A stretch of 64,000 nucleotides of DNA from Kordiimonadaceae bacterium. GTDB taxonomy: Bacteria > Pseudomonadota > Alphaproteobacteria > Sphingomonadales > Emcibacteraceae. How positions within the stretch are numbered: the first letter of the stretch is position 1; each line of letters opens with the position of its first letter. This document shows, piece by piece, positions 1-10,247 of this stretch. Made by a program: the position numbers and the translations under genes. Under the pieces are notes generated by a model. That model saw only the letters and a program-made list of their open reading frames with translations, was not told where the DNA came from and did no database searches. The stretch covers positions 1 through 64,000 of the forward strand of contig JABJKT010000017.1 in NCBI GenBank assembly GCA_018660225.1, written 5' to 3'.

Positions 1-1
1 A

Positions 2-1135
2 GGCAATAAAATTATTGCCATTGGCCGGCAAGAAGACATTCAGCAAAATCATCCTGTCCCGCTTGAGAATTTAAAAATTATTGATCTTTCGGGGTTCACG
101 GTTCTGCCGGGGCTAATAGATGCCCACAGTCATATTTTGCTGCACCCTTATAATGAAGTGAGCTGGAATGATCAGGTGCTTAAAGAAAGTCGTGCGGAAC
201 GCTCGGCGCGGGCCGTGATGCATTTAAAGGCGACACTGGACGCGGGCTTCACGTCGCTCCGTGATCTGGGAAGTGAAGGGGCCGGTTATGCCGATGTCGG
301 TATTAAGAGGACTTTGCAAAAGGGCGCTATTGTTGGCCCGCGGCTGATTGTTGCTGGACGGGCGATTGTCGCGACGGGAAGTTACGGACCGAAAGGCTTT
401 GATCTGTCCCATGACCTTACCCTTGGCGCGGAGCCGGCCGACGGTAATGATTTGATCAGGGTAACTCGCGATCAGATTGGCAAGGGCGCTGATCTGGTTA
501 AAATATACGCCGATTACCGCTGGGGCCCAAAGGGGGAAGCCCGGCCAACTTTTAGTCAGGAAGAAATTCAATTGATTGTGGATACCGCCGCGAGTAGTGG
601 TCGCCGGGTCGTGGCCCATTCGGCCACTAATGAGGGGATGCGGCGTGCGATACTGGCCGGGGTTCAGTCGATAGAGCATGGCGACGGCGGAACGCTCGAC
701 ACTTTCAAGCTAATGAAAGAAAGCGGCGTGATTTACTGCCCGACCGTGACGGTGACCGAAGCGATCGCAGAATATGGCGGCTGGCGTAAGGGCGTGGACG
801 CGGACACAAACGGCGTTAAAAACAAACATGCCGCCATGACGTCAGCGATGGAAGCGGGGGTTACGATCTGTAACGGCAGTGATGTGGGGCCCTATACCCA
901 CGGCACTAACCTACGGGAATTAAAGCTGATGAATGAATACGGCCTTAGCCGGGAAAAAACATTGCAAGCAGCAACAATGGTCGGGGCCGAGCTGATGAAT
1001 ATGAAAGATAACTTAGGTCAGGTTAAAGTCGGCTATCTCGCCGATTTGATTGCTGTCGACGGTAACCCGCTTGTTGATCTGGATGTGTTGAGTGATCCAA
1101 AAATGGTGATGTTGGATGGTGTGGTTTATAAATAA
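2..1135 (+). CDS. Amidohydrolase family protein (imidazolonepropionase-like), 5' end truncated by window edge
   Basis: Frame stays open from base 2 (GNKIIAIGRQEDIQ...VLPGLIDAHSHILLHPYNE), so the ORF-track ATG at 137 is internal. GLIDAHSH metal-binding motif and C-terminal GYLADLIAVDGNPL. Confidence 0.88.
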   Translation, partial: GNKIIAIGRQEDIQQNHPVPLENLKIIDLSGFTVLPGLIDAHSHILLHPYNEVSWNDQVLKESRAERSARAVMHLKATLDAGFTSLRDLGSEGAGYADVGIKRTLQKGAIVGPRLIVAGRAIVATGSYGPKGFDLSHDLTLGAEPADGNDLIRVTRDQIGKGADLVKIYADYRWGPKGEARPTFSQEEIQLIVDTAASSGRRVVAHSATNEGMRRAILAGVQSIEHGDGGTLDTFKLMKESGVIYCPTVTVTEAIAEYGGWRKGVDADTNGVKNKHAAMTSAMEAGVTICNGSDVGPYTHGTNLRELKLMNEYGLSREKTLQAATMVGAELMNMKDNLGQVKVGYLADLIAVDGNPLVDLDVLSDPKMVMLDGVVYK

Positions 1136-2869
1136 TCACTTTTCATAGACAACTTTTCCGCCGACGATGGTCATCAGGACGCCGATGTTTCTGATGTCTT
1201 CGGCGGGGGTGGTCATATAGTCTTTTGATAAGACAACTAAATCGGCGAGCTTGCCAATTTCGATTGAGCCTTTGATATTTTCTTCAAAACTTAAGTAAGC
1301 GCCGTTTATGGTGGCGGCCTTTAGGGCGTCTATTCGTGATATTTTCTGATTTGGCGAGCTTACTGCGCCGGTGGTCGCATCAAGTCTGGTGACGGCGGCA
1401 CCTATTGAGTGGAGCATATTATAAGGGACGTTGTCCGTGCCAATAGAAAAGCGGATGTCGTTATCAACAAATGTTTTTAAGGGCACATATTGGTCAGCCA
1501 ACTCTGGCGTTAGATCTTTTGTGCGGCCAATGCCGTTTAGCCAGACCATGGAGCCGGGCAGCATGGTCGGGATCAGGCCCAACTTTTTGATGTTGGTGAT
1601 ATTTTCTGCGCTGACGAAGCTGAGATGTTCTATGACGAAGCGCTTATCCTTGATGGGAGCGATTTTATTTGCGAGCTCGAAGGCCTTTACATGCTGATCA
1701 AGGCTTGGGCCGGAATAGGTGATGGCATTAACGCGAAGATCATTTGCTGCTGCGGCAATGACAAGATCATTAAGCGATCCGCGCGCGGGCGGCAGGGCGC
1801 CATCAACGCTTTGTCCGCCCCATCCGCTATAGTCGCTCTGCGCCCTGCGGATATAATCCTGCGGTGTGCCGCCAACTTCCGCGTATATGCCGCTATATTT
1901 TAAAAAGTCGTCTCCGGAACCTTTGGCGCCCGCGGTCTGGGTCCAGCTTTTTAATAGATCATCCATGGTGCCCTTATCCCAGGTCGGGCTGATCACAACA
2001 TGGCTTCTGACGGTTAGCTCGTTATTTTCATGGAGCTGCTGATAGGCGAGAATTACTTCAGGCGCAAGACCGTGCCCTTCATAGACACTCGTTGTGCCCT
2101 GCACATTATAATTTTTCATTGAGAGCTTAAGGGCGCTCACTCTGTCATTATGGCTGAAGCGCGGCACGACTTTCATAAGGCTATGTTCCAGTGAAGCAAT
2201 GGGGCCATTTTCTTCAAATATACCGTTAGGTTCACCGTTTTCATCTTTTGCAATTGTCATGCCGGGATGGGGAGCGGCTGTATCCTTTGTGATGCCCGCG
2301 AGCTTTAACGCCGCACTATTTGCAATAGATATTATTGGCTCGATCCCGGTCCAGTAATACCACGGGCCTTTTATATATACCGGGTTATTCGGCGCAACTT
2401 TATCAATGTCGTGACGGGTGGGAAAGCGGCCCTCATTGAGAAAGTCCTCCCGAACACCGTAGTAAGGATAATCACCCATTGGCATGGTAATGATCCATTC
2501 GCCGGGCTTTTTGCGCTTTACATCTGCTTCGATGATTTTCAGTATGTCTTTTATGGAGCGGGCACCGTCCAGTGAGGTCGGGATAAATTTAAGACCTTCG
2601 CGGTCCATATGAGCATGGCCGTCGATAAAACCGGGCACAACTGTTTTACCCTCAAGGTCGATAATGGTTGTATCAGTGGTGGCTAGGGCACGAATGTCGC
2701 GGTTAGTGCCAACGGCGACAAATCGGCCATCGTCAATAGCAACGGCCTGCGCTACTGAAAAATTATTATCAACGGTAAGAATTTTCCCGTTAATTAAAAT
2801 GGTATTGGCATAGGCAGGATTAAAGAGGTTAAGTCCAATAATTACCAAGACGACTTTGGATATTTTCAT
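1136..2869 (-). CDS. Amidohydrolase family protein (YtcJ-like), exported
   Basis: N-terminal signal peptide, VVPGFIDGHAHMDREG motif, C-terminal GKLADLVVLSKDYM. Confidence 0.88.
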   Translation of the reverse strand: MKISKVVLVIIGLNLFNPAYANTILINGKILTVDNNFSVAQAVAIDDGRFVAVGTNRDIRALATTDTTIIDLEGKTVVPGFIDGHAHMDREGLKFIPTSLDGARSIKDILKIIEADVKRKKPGEWIITMPMGDYPYYGVREDFLNEGRFPTRHDIDKVAPNNPVYIKGPWYYWTGIEPIISIANSAALKLAGITKDTAAPHPGMTIAKDENGEPNGIFEENGPIASLEHSLMKVVPRFSHNDRVSALKLSMKNYNVQGTTSVYEGHGLAPEVILAYQQLHENNELTVRSHVVISPTWDKGTMDDLLKSWTQTAGAKGSGDDFLKYSGIYAEVGGTPQDYIRRAQSDYSGWGGQSVDGALPPARGSLNDLVIAAAANDLRVNAITYSGPSLDQHVKAFELANKIAPIKDKRFVIEHLSFVSAENITNIKKLGLIPTMLPGSMVWLNGIGRTKDLTPELADQYVPLKTFVDNDIRFSIGTDNVPYNMLHSIGAAVTRLDATTGAVSSPNQKISRIDALKAATINGAYLSFEENIKGSIEIGKLADLVVLSKDYMTTPAEDIRNIGVLMTIVGGKVVYEK

Positions 2870-2995
2870 TGTAATCTCTCGTATAATATTTTTAGATATT
2901 ATTATTTTTACTTGGATCCAAATATAATATATTTTTGCAAAATTGACAGTAGATAATAAGCCAAGCGGGGCTTTTAGGGAGTATTAAGAGGAATA

Positions 2996-4309
2996 ATGGC
3001 AAAACCATACGCGCGTGCAGGCGAAAAAGGCGAATATATAGACAGCTATTATTCCCGCACCCTAAATGAAGACAAAATTTTTCCAGAACTATGCGAACAA
3101 ATAACGACGCCGGTTTGTGTCATTGGCGGTGGTATGGCCGGTGTGGCCACGGCCCATAGCCTGGTGGAAAAAGGGCTAAAGCCCGTGCTTATTGAAGCCA
3201 ACCGTATTGGTTGGGGTGCGACGGGAAGAAACGGCGGCTTTGTCAGTTCTGGATATTCAAAGGGCGCGCGTGATATCGTTAAACAGGTTGGTGAAAGTCA
3301 TGCAAGAGAACTTTATAAGCTGACCAATGATGCCTTGGGTACCGTCAATCGACGCATTGGTGACCGGCAAGATTTAAAAGAAAATATTTCAGGGCATTTT
3401 GAGGTTTCATGGTTTAATGAGCCGGGCGTTGTTGAAAAAAATGTTGACTTTATCAATGACCTTATGGGCGTGAATTATCAGTTCTGGCCAAAAGACAAGT
3501 TTCGCGACTATTTTCACTCAGATCATTATCATGATGCTTATTTAAAGCCTGATGCGTTACAGCTTCATTCATTAAATTATACCTGTCATTCTGCCCGTGA
3601 AGCGGAAAAGGGCGGGGCGCGGGTCTTTGAAAAATCACCCGTTACCGAAATCACCAAGACACCAAATGGTTGGAAAGTGACCACTGAAAAAGGCTCAATA
3701 CTTGCCGATCAGATTGTCATGTGTTGCAGCGCTTATATCGGCGGGCTTAATTTTAAGTTATCTAATGCGACTTTACCGGTCGCCACATATGTGATGCTAA
3801 CCGAACCACTCGGCGATCGACTGAAGGATGCGATAGAGGGCAAATGGGGCGTGAGCGATAACCGCGTTTCATCCAATTATTATAGAACCTTTGATGATAC
3901 GAGCCTTTTTTGGGGCGGGCGGGTCAGTATGTTTAATCCGACGGGCCGGAAGCTTGAGCAGATAATGATGAAAGATTTGTTGCTGGTCTATCCGCAGCTT
4001 AAAGGCATTAAGGCCGATGTGGCCTGGGGGGGCTATATGGGATATCCGGTTCATAAAATGCCGCAAATTGGCGAGCTTGAGCCTGGCTTTTGGTATGCGC
4101 AGGGCTTTGGCGGTTCTGGCATGACAGCGACGGTGGCCGGCGGCGAAGTTGTCTCAGACGCTATAGTGAACGGCGATGAGCGCTATAAACTGTTTGAGCC
4201 ATTCGGCCTTGATTATGCAGGTAAGCCGTTTGGCCCTATCGTGGCGCAAACGGCTTACTGGCTCTTTCAGTTGCAGGACGCCTATAAAGAATGGCGCCTT
4301 AATAGGTAA
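2996..4309 (+). CDS. FAD-dependent oxidoreductase (DAO family, PuuB-like)
   Basis: CVIGGGMAGVATAHSLVEKG dinucleotide-binding motif; GWGATGRNGGFVSSGY; C-terminal GFGGSGMTATVAGGEVV. Confidence 0.88.
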   Translation: MAKPYARAGEKGEYIDSYYSRTLNEDKIFPELCEQITTPVCVIGGGMAGVATAHSLVEKGLKPVLIEANRIGWGATGRNGGFVSSGYSKGARDIVKQVGESHARELYKLTNDALGTVNRRIGDRQDLKENISGHFEVSWFNEPGVVEKNVDFINDLMGVNYQFWPKDKFRDYFHSDHYHDAYLKPDALQLHSLNYTCHSAREAEKGGARVFEKSPVTEITKTPNGWKVTTEKGSILADQIVMCCSAYIGGLNFKLSNATLPVATYVMLTEPLGDRLKDAIEGKWGVSDNRVSSNYYRTFDDTSLFWGGRVSMFNPTGRKLEQIMMKDLLLVYPQLKGIKADVAWGGYMGYPVHKMPQIGELEPGFWYAQGFGGSGMTATVAGGEVVSDAIVNGDERYKLFEPFGLDYAGKPFGPIVAQTAYWLFQLQDAYKEWRLNR

Positions 4310-5425
4310 TCACCTTGATACGAATTTATAAGACGCTTTTTCCATTTCTTTGATATTCTTAAAAGGTCTTTCCGGAGAAAGATATTCGGCGAGGAAGTTA
4401 TAAATCCCGTAACGGGCTTCCCGGGCGACTTTATGATCCATTCGGGCAAAGTAGTGTCCGCCGGGGACATCTTCATATTCCTTATAGATAAAATCTTTAT
4501 CATCGGCTTTTAGAGATTTCACAAGATGGCGAATCTCAAGAATATTAACGTCATCATCATTGGTATTTCCGTAAACCATTAGCGGGGTTTCCAGCTTATG
4601 AGTATTCCAGGCCGGGGAGCGCTCAAGATAGGTTTCATGATTTTCAAAGGCCGACTCGCCAATATGATATTCGGTTTCATAAAGCTCTCTATAGCCCTGA
4701 GTTTTATATCCCATGCGGGCTACAAGATCACTAACCGGCACATCGGCAAAGCCAACTTTATAGGCATCCGGATATTCAAATAAATTCATCAGCGTTATAA
4801 GCCCGCCGTGACTGTGGCCGACAATACCGACGCGGTCCTTGTCAACAACGGCATAATTTTCCACCATATAGTCACGGGCAGCTTTGGTGTCGGCTATTTC
4901 TTTGCCGCCGTAATCAATAGTTTCATAAAAGCGTCTTCCGTAGCCAGTGCTACCCCGGTAGTCGGGAGCGATAATGATATATTGCTGGGCAATCAGTTCA
5001 CGATAAAGCTGGCCGTTTTCCACATTAAAGTTTGAATGTACCCCCTGATGCGGATGGACAAGAAGTGGATATTCCTTATCCGGATCAAGGTCTTTTGGAA
5101 AGAGTACATAAGCATAAATGGTAAGCGGGTTGGTCAGAGCGAGCGGGTTTTTCTCGCCGTCGCCGGAAAATTCATGATCCTTTCCAACCGGTGGACCGCT
5201 GATGCGAACTTTTTCAATATGGGCAACATCACCGATAATATTATGCATCATAATATCTGAAAGGCCCTTATTTATTGACGAAAATGAATGACGAAGGTTA
5301 CTGATCTGGTCTTTAAGATCGATGATCTGTTCTTTTAAATCATCGGCCTCATCGGCGTGGGTCACTGAAAGTGACGTCATGATGGCAAGCCCGAGTAAGG
5401 CTATTATTTTTAGTAGGTTTTTCAT
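4310..5425 (-). CDS. Prolyl-oligopeptidase-like (S9) alpha/beta hydrolase, exported
   Basis: GHSHGG nucleophile elbow, YRGSTGYGRRFYE, C-terminal GGHYF. Start trimmed to MKNLLKIIALLGLAIMTSLSVTHA (signal peptide), immediately after the upstream gene. Confidence 0.82.
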   Translation of the reverse strand: MKNLLKIIALLGLAIMTSLSVTHADEADDLKEQIIDLKDQISNLRHSFSSINKGLSDIMMHNIIGDVAHIEKVRISGPPVGKDHEFSGDGEKNPLALTNPLTIYAYVLFPKDLDPDKEYPLLVHPHQGVHSNFNVENGQLYRELIAQQYIIIAPDYRGSTGYGRRFYETIDYGGKEIADTKAARDYMVENYAVVDKDRVGIVGHSHGGLITLMNLFEYPDAYKVGFADVPVSDLVARMGYKTQGYRELYETEYHIGESAFENHETYLERSPAWNTHKLETPLMVYGNTNDDDVNILEIRHLVKSLKADDKDFIYKEYEDVPGGHYFARMDHKVAREARYGIYNFLAEYLSPERPFKNIKEMEKASYKFVSR

Positions 5426-5426
5426 T

Positions 5427-7007
5427 TTAATCCCCTTTGGTTTTAAGAAGTGCACGGCCATAAATCGCACCAGACGACTTTGGCGCCGTGTCAATGACAT
5501 GGCCGTTGACGATGACATAATCAAAGCCTGTTGGCTCGGCGTATATGTCAGTCCATGTTGTGTTGGCCCTTAGATTATCCAGATCCATTACAAGAATATC
5601 AGCGCCCATACCGGCTTTAAGAAGGCCGCGGGTCTGGATATCAAAGATATTCGCCGTTTGCCCGGTCATTTTATTAATGGCAAGCTCAAGGCTCATCACC
5701 TTATCACGCACCACATATTCTTCGATCACTTTCGGGAAGGACCCGAATGAACGCGGATGGCGCATGGTCGGGCTACCGTCCGTGGAAATTGAAACATCCG
5801 GTGCAGTAATAAAGGCGTCCTGTGTTTCCTTGGTCATGATAAAGTGAGCCGTAGCAGGGCCATCATGACCATAGTCCATAATAACATCTTCCGGGTCTTT
5901 ACCGAGAATTTCAGAAATTTCTGCAACGGTTTTACCGGAATATTCACCGGAACTTACCAAAATTGCACCCGGGCCGTTGCGGCGTTTAATTCTTGCTGTG
6001 AGAAACTCTTTAAATTCTGCACGGCGATTCTCTACCGCATCGTTAAATTCAAACTCACGCATTGCCCAATCAGGATAAAGATAGCTCATGTCGCCAAAAC
6101 TGGCGAGATAAGGATATACATCAGCCGTAACTTCAATGCCTGCTTCGCGCGCTTCACGAAGTTGTCTTAAGACGGCGTTTCCTTGTTCACGGGTTTTGCC
6201 GTATACGACCTTAATATGGGAAGCGTTAACGCGGGCATATTTTCCCTGCTCAATAAGCTCAGCAATGGAGGCGTGTACTTTATCATCGTCTTCGTCTCTC
6301 ATATGGCTTGAGATCAGACCATCATAGGCGCCAACAACTTTGGCAAGACCGGCCATTTCTTCTACGCTTGCATAGCGACCCGGCACATATTCAAGTCCGG
6401 TACCAAGGCCGTAAGCCCCGGCTTCCATGGCCTGTGTCAGGAGCGCTTCCATATTGGCTTGATCTTCTGGGCTGACTGTATCTTTTTCACCGCCGCCTGA
6501 AAGTCGTCTTATGGCGCCGTGGCCAACAAGGGTTGCCACATTGGGGCCAGATTTCTGCTCATTGACTTGTTGGATAAAATCTTCGAATGAAATGTCTGAA
6601 TTATAACCGGGGTTACCACCGTCCTGACCGAGCACCACTGTGGTTATGCCCTGACGCAGGAAACTTCGTAGATGATCGTTATCTTCCTGAAGCGGGTCAC
6701 CGTGGGAATGGGCATCAATAAAACCGGGTGAGACAACTTTGCCAGCGGCATCAACTGTCTGGCTCGCGGTTACTTTTGAAGCGTCAACATCACCGACATA
6801 AGCGATTTTGTCACCGCTAACCAAAAGATCGCCGGCGTAAGAAGATGCGCCGGAGCCATCGACGATGGTGCCGCCTTTGATATATAGGTCGTAGGAAAGG
6901 CTATAGTCTGGCCCGTCCGTGGTTGTTTCAGCGGCTTGTTCGTTTGATGAACAGGCGGTGATTAACAGCAATGCTGTTAAAGCCATAAGTTGGCTTAAGA
7001 TTTTCAT
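5427..7007 (-). CDS. D-aminoacylase / N-acyl-D-amino-acid deacylase family amidohydrolase, lipoprotein
   Basis: Lipobox LITACSS; VVSPGFIDAHSHGD; SSHMRDE; DGSPTMRHPRSFG. Confidence 0.86.
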   Translation of the reverse strand: MKILSQLMALTALLLITACSSNEQAAETTTDGPDYSLSYDLYIKGGTIVDGSGASSYAGDLLVSGDKIAYVGDVDASKVTASQTVDAAGKVVSPGFIDAHSHGDPLQEDNDHLRSFLRQGITTVVLGQDGGNPGYNSDISFEDFIQQVNEQKSGPNVATLVGHGAIRRLSGGGEKDTVSPEDQANMEALLTQAMEAGAYGLGTGLEYVPGRYASVEEMAGLAKVVGAYDGLISSHMRDEDDDKVHASIAELIEQGKYARVNASHIKVVYGKTREQGNAVLRQLREAREAGIEVTADVYPYLASFGDMSYLYPDWAMREFEFNDAVENRRAEFKEFLTARIKRRNGPGAILVSSGEYSGKTVAEISEILGKDPEDVIMDYGHDGPATAHFIMTKETQDAFITAPDVSISTDGSPTMRHPRSFGSFPKVIEEYVVRDKVMSLELAINKMTGQTANIFDIQTRGLLKAGMGADILVMDLDNLRANTTWTDIYAEPTGFDYVIVNGHVIDTAPKSSGAIYGRALLKTKGD

Positions 7008-7089
7008 AAAGACTACTCCCAGAATATTTTTCTTGTTTCTTAAAAATTATATTGCGTTACTATAATCTAAAAATCACAGGAGGGAAGGC

Positions 7090-8607
7090 TTGGAAGCATC
7101 AGATTATGGATTTATTTCCATCATTCCAATTATATTGACGCTAGGCATCGCCGTTTGGACACAAAATGTGATCATTGGACTGTTTTTAGGTGTTTTTAGC
7201 GGGGTCATTATCCTGAACGGCTTTAATCCGTTGATGACTTTAAGTTTGATGGTTTCAGATTATTTTGTGCCGCAGATGCTTTCGCCTAGTCAGGCTGGGA
7301 TACTGGTTCTGATGTGTTTTATCGGTGGCCTTGTGGCGCTGATGGAAAAATCCGGTGGCGCGGTGGCCTTTGCCACCACCATGACCCATATCATTACCAA
7401 CCGTTTTAAGGCACAAATTGCCACATGGCTCACAGGGATTATGATTTTTTTCTCTGATCTTGGCACGCCGCTGATCGTTGGGCCAATTTACCGGCCCATT
7501 ACAGACAAGCTTAAAATATCACGGGTTAAACTTGCATGGATTGTTGACACCACGGCGTCACCAGTGGCGGTGCTAATCCCGTTTATAGGCTGGGGTGTTT
7601 ATGCCATGGGGCTTATTGAGAGCGAGTTTTTGGAAATTGGCCGCGCGGAAAGTAGCTTTGATGCCTTCGTGGCGGCAATCCCGTTTCAGTTTTATTCGCT
7701 GTTTGCTATTATTATGGTGCCGCTGGTGGCTATTTCCGGTTATGAATTTGGCCCAATGGCGAGAGCCGAGCAAAAAGCGCAAGCCGGCGATGGGCTTAAG
7801 GACGATAGTGGTCTAGAGATATCCGATACTATTTCTCATCCAAACGCCAAGCCAATATTTGTCTGGCTTCCACTACTCGTTATGCTTGGAGTGCTGTTTT
7901 ATCTGCTTGCGCCGCTTGGCTTTCCCCTAAATCCGGTGCCTTCTTTGGTTTTTAGAGGGGCCTTATCAAGCGCATACTTTTTCTCATCCATGACCATGAT
8001 CGCTCTTTTGCTTATTTATGGCGTTAAAAGTTTCAAGCAAAGCATCATCATTTATTTAGGCGGCATTAGTAATATGACCAGCGTGCTGATCATATTGGTG
8101 CTGGCCTGGTCTTTAAGTTCGGTCGGTAAAAACCTTGGCACGGCGCAGTATATTATATCCCTCGCTGATGGAAGCATCGCGCCATTTTTGGTGCCGATGG
8201 TGGCGTTCCTGTTTGGCGCCGTGATGTCATTTGCTACCGGATCATCATGGGGCACTTATGCCATTATGATGCCGCTTATTATTGCCGTGGCCGATGCGCT
8301 TGGTGCACCGATGCATGTGGCCATTGGCGCCGTTCTTTCTGGCGGAATGTTTGGCGATCATTGCTCACCCATATCGGACACGACAATTTTATCGGCTTCA
8401 GGCGCAGGCTGCAGCCAGTTTGATCATGTCAGAACCCAGCTGCCTTACGAGCTGCTCAATGGTTCAATTTGCGTGGTATCCTATATTGCGGCGGGGCTCA
8501 CAGAAAACAATCTTGTCTTTATTCCGGGCATGGTGCTGCTAGGTTTCAGTCTTTATATGATGAATAAAGTGGCCGGTGTAAAAATGCCTAATACCAGCGC
8601 GCCTTAA
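7090..8607 (+). CDS. NhaC-type Na+/H+ antiporter family protein
   Basis: Multi-TM; ATGSSWGTYAIMMPL and GGMFGDHCSPISDTTILSASGAGC motifs of the NhaC family. Start TTG as given in the ORF track. Confidence 0.85.
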   Translation: MEASDYGFISIIPIILTLGIAVWTQNVIIGLFLGVFSGVIILNGFNPLMTLSLMVSDYFVPQMLSPSQAGILVLMCFIGGLVALMEKSGGAVAFATTMTHIITNRFKAQIATWLTGIMIFFSDLGTPLIVGPIYRPITDKLKISRVKLAWIVDTTASPVAVLIPFIGWGVYAMGLIESEFLEIGRAESSFDAFVAAIPFQFYSLFAIIMVPLVAISGYEFGPMARAEQKAQAGDGLKDDSGLEISDTISHPNAKPIFVWLPLLVMLGVLFYLLAPLGFPLNPVPSLVFRGALSSAYFFSSMTMIALLLIYGVKSFKQSIIIYLGGISNMTSVLIILVLAWSLSSVGKNLGTAQYIISLADGSIAPFLVPMVAFLFGAVMSFATGSSWGTYAIMMPLIIAVADALGAPMHVAIGAVLSGGMFGDHCSPISDTTILSASGAGCSQFDHVRTQLPYELLNGSICVVSYIAAGLTENNLVFIPGMVLLGFSLYMMNKVAGVKMPNTSAP

Positions 8608-8618
8608 GGAAAATAAAT

Positions 8619-9089
8619 ATGATTATTCGTGAAGCAACATACGCTGATAGGGAGTTCATTTTTGGCTTGTCACCAACACTGATCGAAAATGCAAACCTTG
8701 CCTGGCATTCAGATGACGTAGAATTGCAGTTTCAAAATAGATACACCATGGAATCACTGGATAGTACAGAAGGCCGTCATATTACGCTGATCGTTGAAAG
8801 GGACGGTGTTCCTTTAGGGTTTATTCAGGTTGTTGAAAGTAAAGATGAAATTTCGCAGGAAACCTGCTCAAGAGTACCGCTGCTTGCGGTGTCAAAAGAA
8901 GCGCAGGGCGCTGGCGTCGGGCGCAGATTAATGGATGAAGCAGAAAGCTGGGCCAAAAAACATGGCCACCGCTTATTGCAGCTTGAGGTGTTTGCTAATA
9001 ATGAACCGGCGCGCGCCTTTTATGAAAAGAGCGGCTATCAGAATGAAACGATCATTATGGTCAAGCCGCTTAGTTCTTCTGCTGGCTAA
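8619..9089 (+). CDS. GNAT family N-acetyltransferase
   Basis: LLAVSKEAQGAGVGRRLMDEAESWAKKHG acetyl-CoA loop; NEPARAFYEKSGY. Confidence 0.9.
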   Translation: MIIREATYADREFIFGLSPTLIENANLAWHSDDVELQFQNRYTMESLDSTEGRHITLIVERDGVPLGFIQVVESKDEISQETCSRVPLLAVSKEAQGAGVGRRLMDEAESWAKKHGHRLLQLEVFANNEPARAFYEKSGYQNETIIMVKPLSSSAG

Positions 9090-10116
9090 GGGCCGAATCT
9101 TGCCAAAGAGTGGCTAACGCATGCCAAAGTGTTTTACGTGTTGCGCTGAGATAAAGCGTGTTATCGGAGAGGTTTTTCACCAATAAATTATGGGCCGTGC
9201 CCAGATTATGATAAGGCATTTGCGGAAACAGATGATGGGTCGCATGAAAACGCAGACCGACCGGGGCCCAAAAGGGGGAGAGTATCCCGCCCGTCACATC
9301 AATACTATCCAGATATTGATCGGCTACTGACATCTTGACGTCGCCGGGGTTTCTGTAAGCGTGAGCGCCAAGGGTCCTTAAGCTATTCATGGTGAAGACA
9401 AGCACCGTTACCAGATACCAGACGATGGCAACTTTAAGAGGAAGCGTGCCATTATATATAAGGTAAGCCGCGGCCCACGCATAAATAGACGCGCCAATTT
9501 CTTGCAATCGCCAGTATTTGCCGTCTAGCTTGCTCGGCGGTGGGCGGCGGTAAGCCAGATCAATGGTCAGGGACGAGGCGCGCTGCCATGCATAACGACC
9601 GAGCGGCGGAATGACCCACGATAGCGGCGTTAGGATCAGAAAGCGCGATAGGAAAAGCAGCGGCAGCATCAGCGATAAAAACACATAAGCAATAATTTTC
9701 CAGCCTTCTTCCGCACCAAACGGTAAATATTCGCCGTCTTCGGTGGTACCGTAGGTATCACGCTTATGATGATCATTATGAACACCGTAATAAGTGAATG
9801 ACGGAATAAGAAGCGGCATACCAGCGGTTATATTCCAGAAGGCAACGAAGCTTTTGAAAGAGCCTTTTTTGAAATGAACAATTTCATGAACAAATATCCC
9901 CGCCCGGTAAAGAGAAAAAGCCGAAACAATAAACGCGAATATATTAAGCGCGCTTAAAGCAGGCGTTATGACCACAAGATAAAAACCACCCCAGCCGAGG
10001 ATCAGGTTCAAAAGCAGGTCGGCCCAATAGATAAGCGGATTTCGCGTCATCAGATGAGCAACAAGCGCGCGCGCTTCTTTAAGCGGGAAATCTTCACTAT
10101 TTTCAGGTGCGGGCAT
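9070..10116 (-). CDS. Fatty acid desaturase family protein
   Basis: His boxes HEIVHFKKG, HNDHHKRDTYG, HATHHLFPQMPYHN; hydrophobic segments. Confidence 0.85.
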   Translation of the reverse strand: MPAPENSEDFPLKEARALVAHLMTRNPLIYWADLLLNLILGWGGFYLVVITPALSALNIFAFIVSAFSLYRAGIFVHEIVHFKKGSFKSFVAFWNITAGMPLLIPSFTYYGVHNDHHKRDTYGTTEDGEYLPFGAEEGWKIIAYVFLSLMLPLLFLSRFLILTPLSWVIPPLGRYAWQRASSLTIDLAYRRPPPSKLDGKYWRLQEIGASIYAWAAAYLIYNGTLPLKVAIVWYLVTVLVFTMNSLRTLGAHAYRNPGDVKMSVADQYLDSIDVTGGILSPFWAPVGLRFHATHHLFPQMPYHNLGTAHNLLVKNLSDNTLYLSATRKTLWHALATLWQDSALSQQKN

Positions 10117-10247
10117 TTATTACTCCGATTTACGTCACATGGTGCTTTTCTATCATACTCTCTATGTATGTTTTTGACACAAATCAATATTCATTTGAAA
10201 AAATTTGATTTATGATGATTTAAACAATAACTAATAAAGACACAATT

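Noticed and set aside
224-679. Antisense ORF of 151 aa, and many similar antisense/out-of-frame ORFs in the track
   Set aside because: They lie wholly within confidently identified coding genes on the other strand/frame and show no recognisable motifs.
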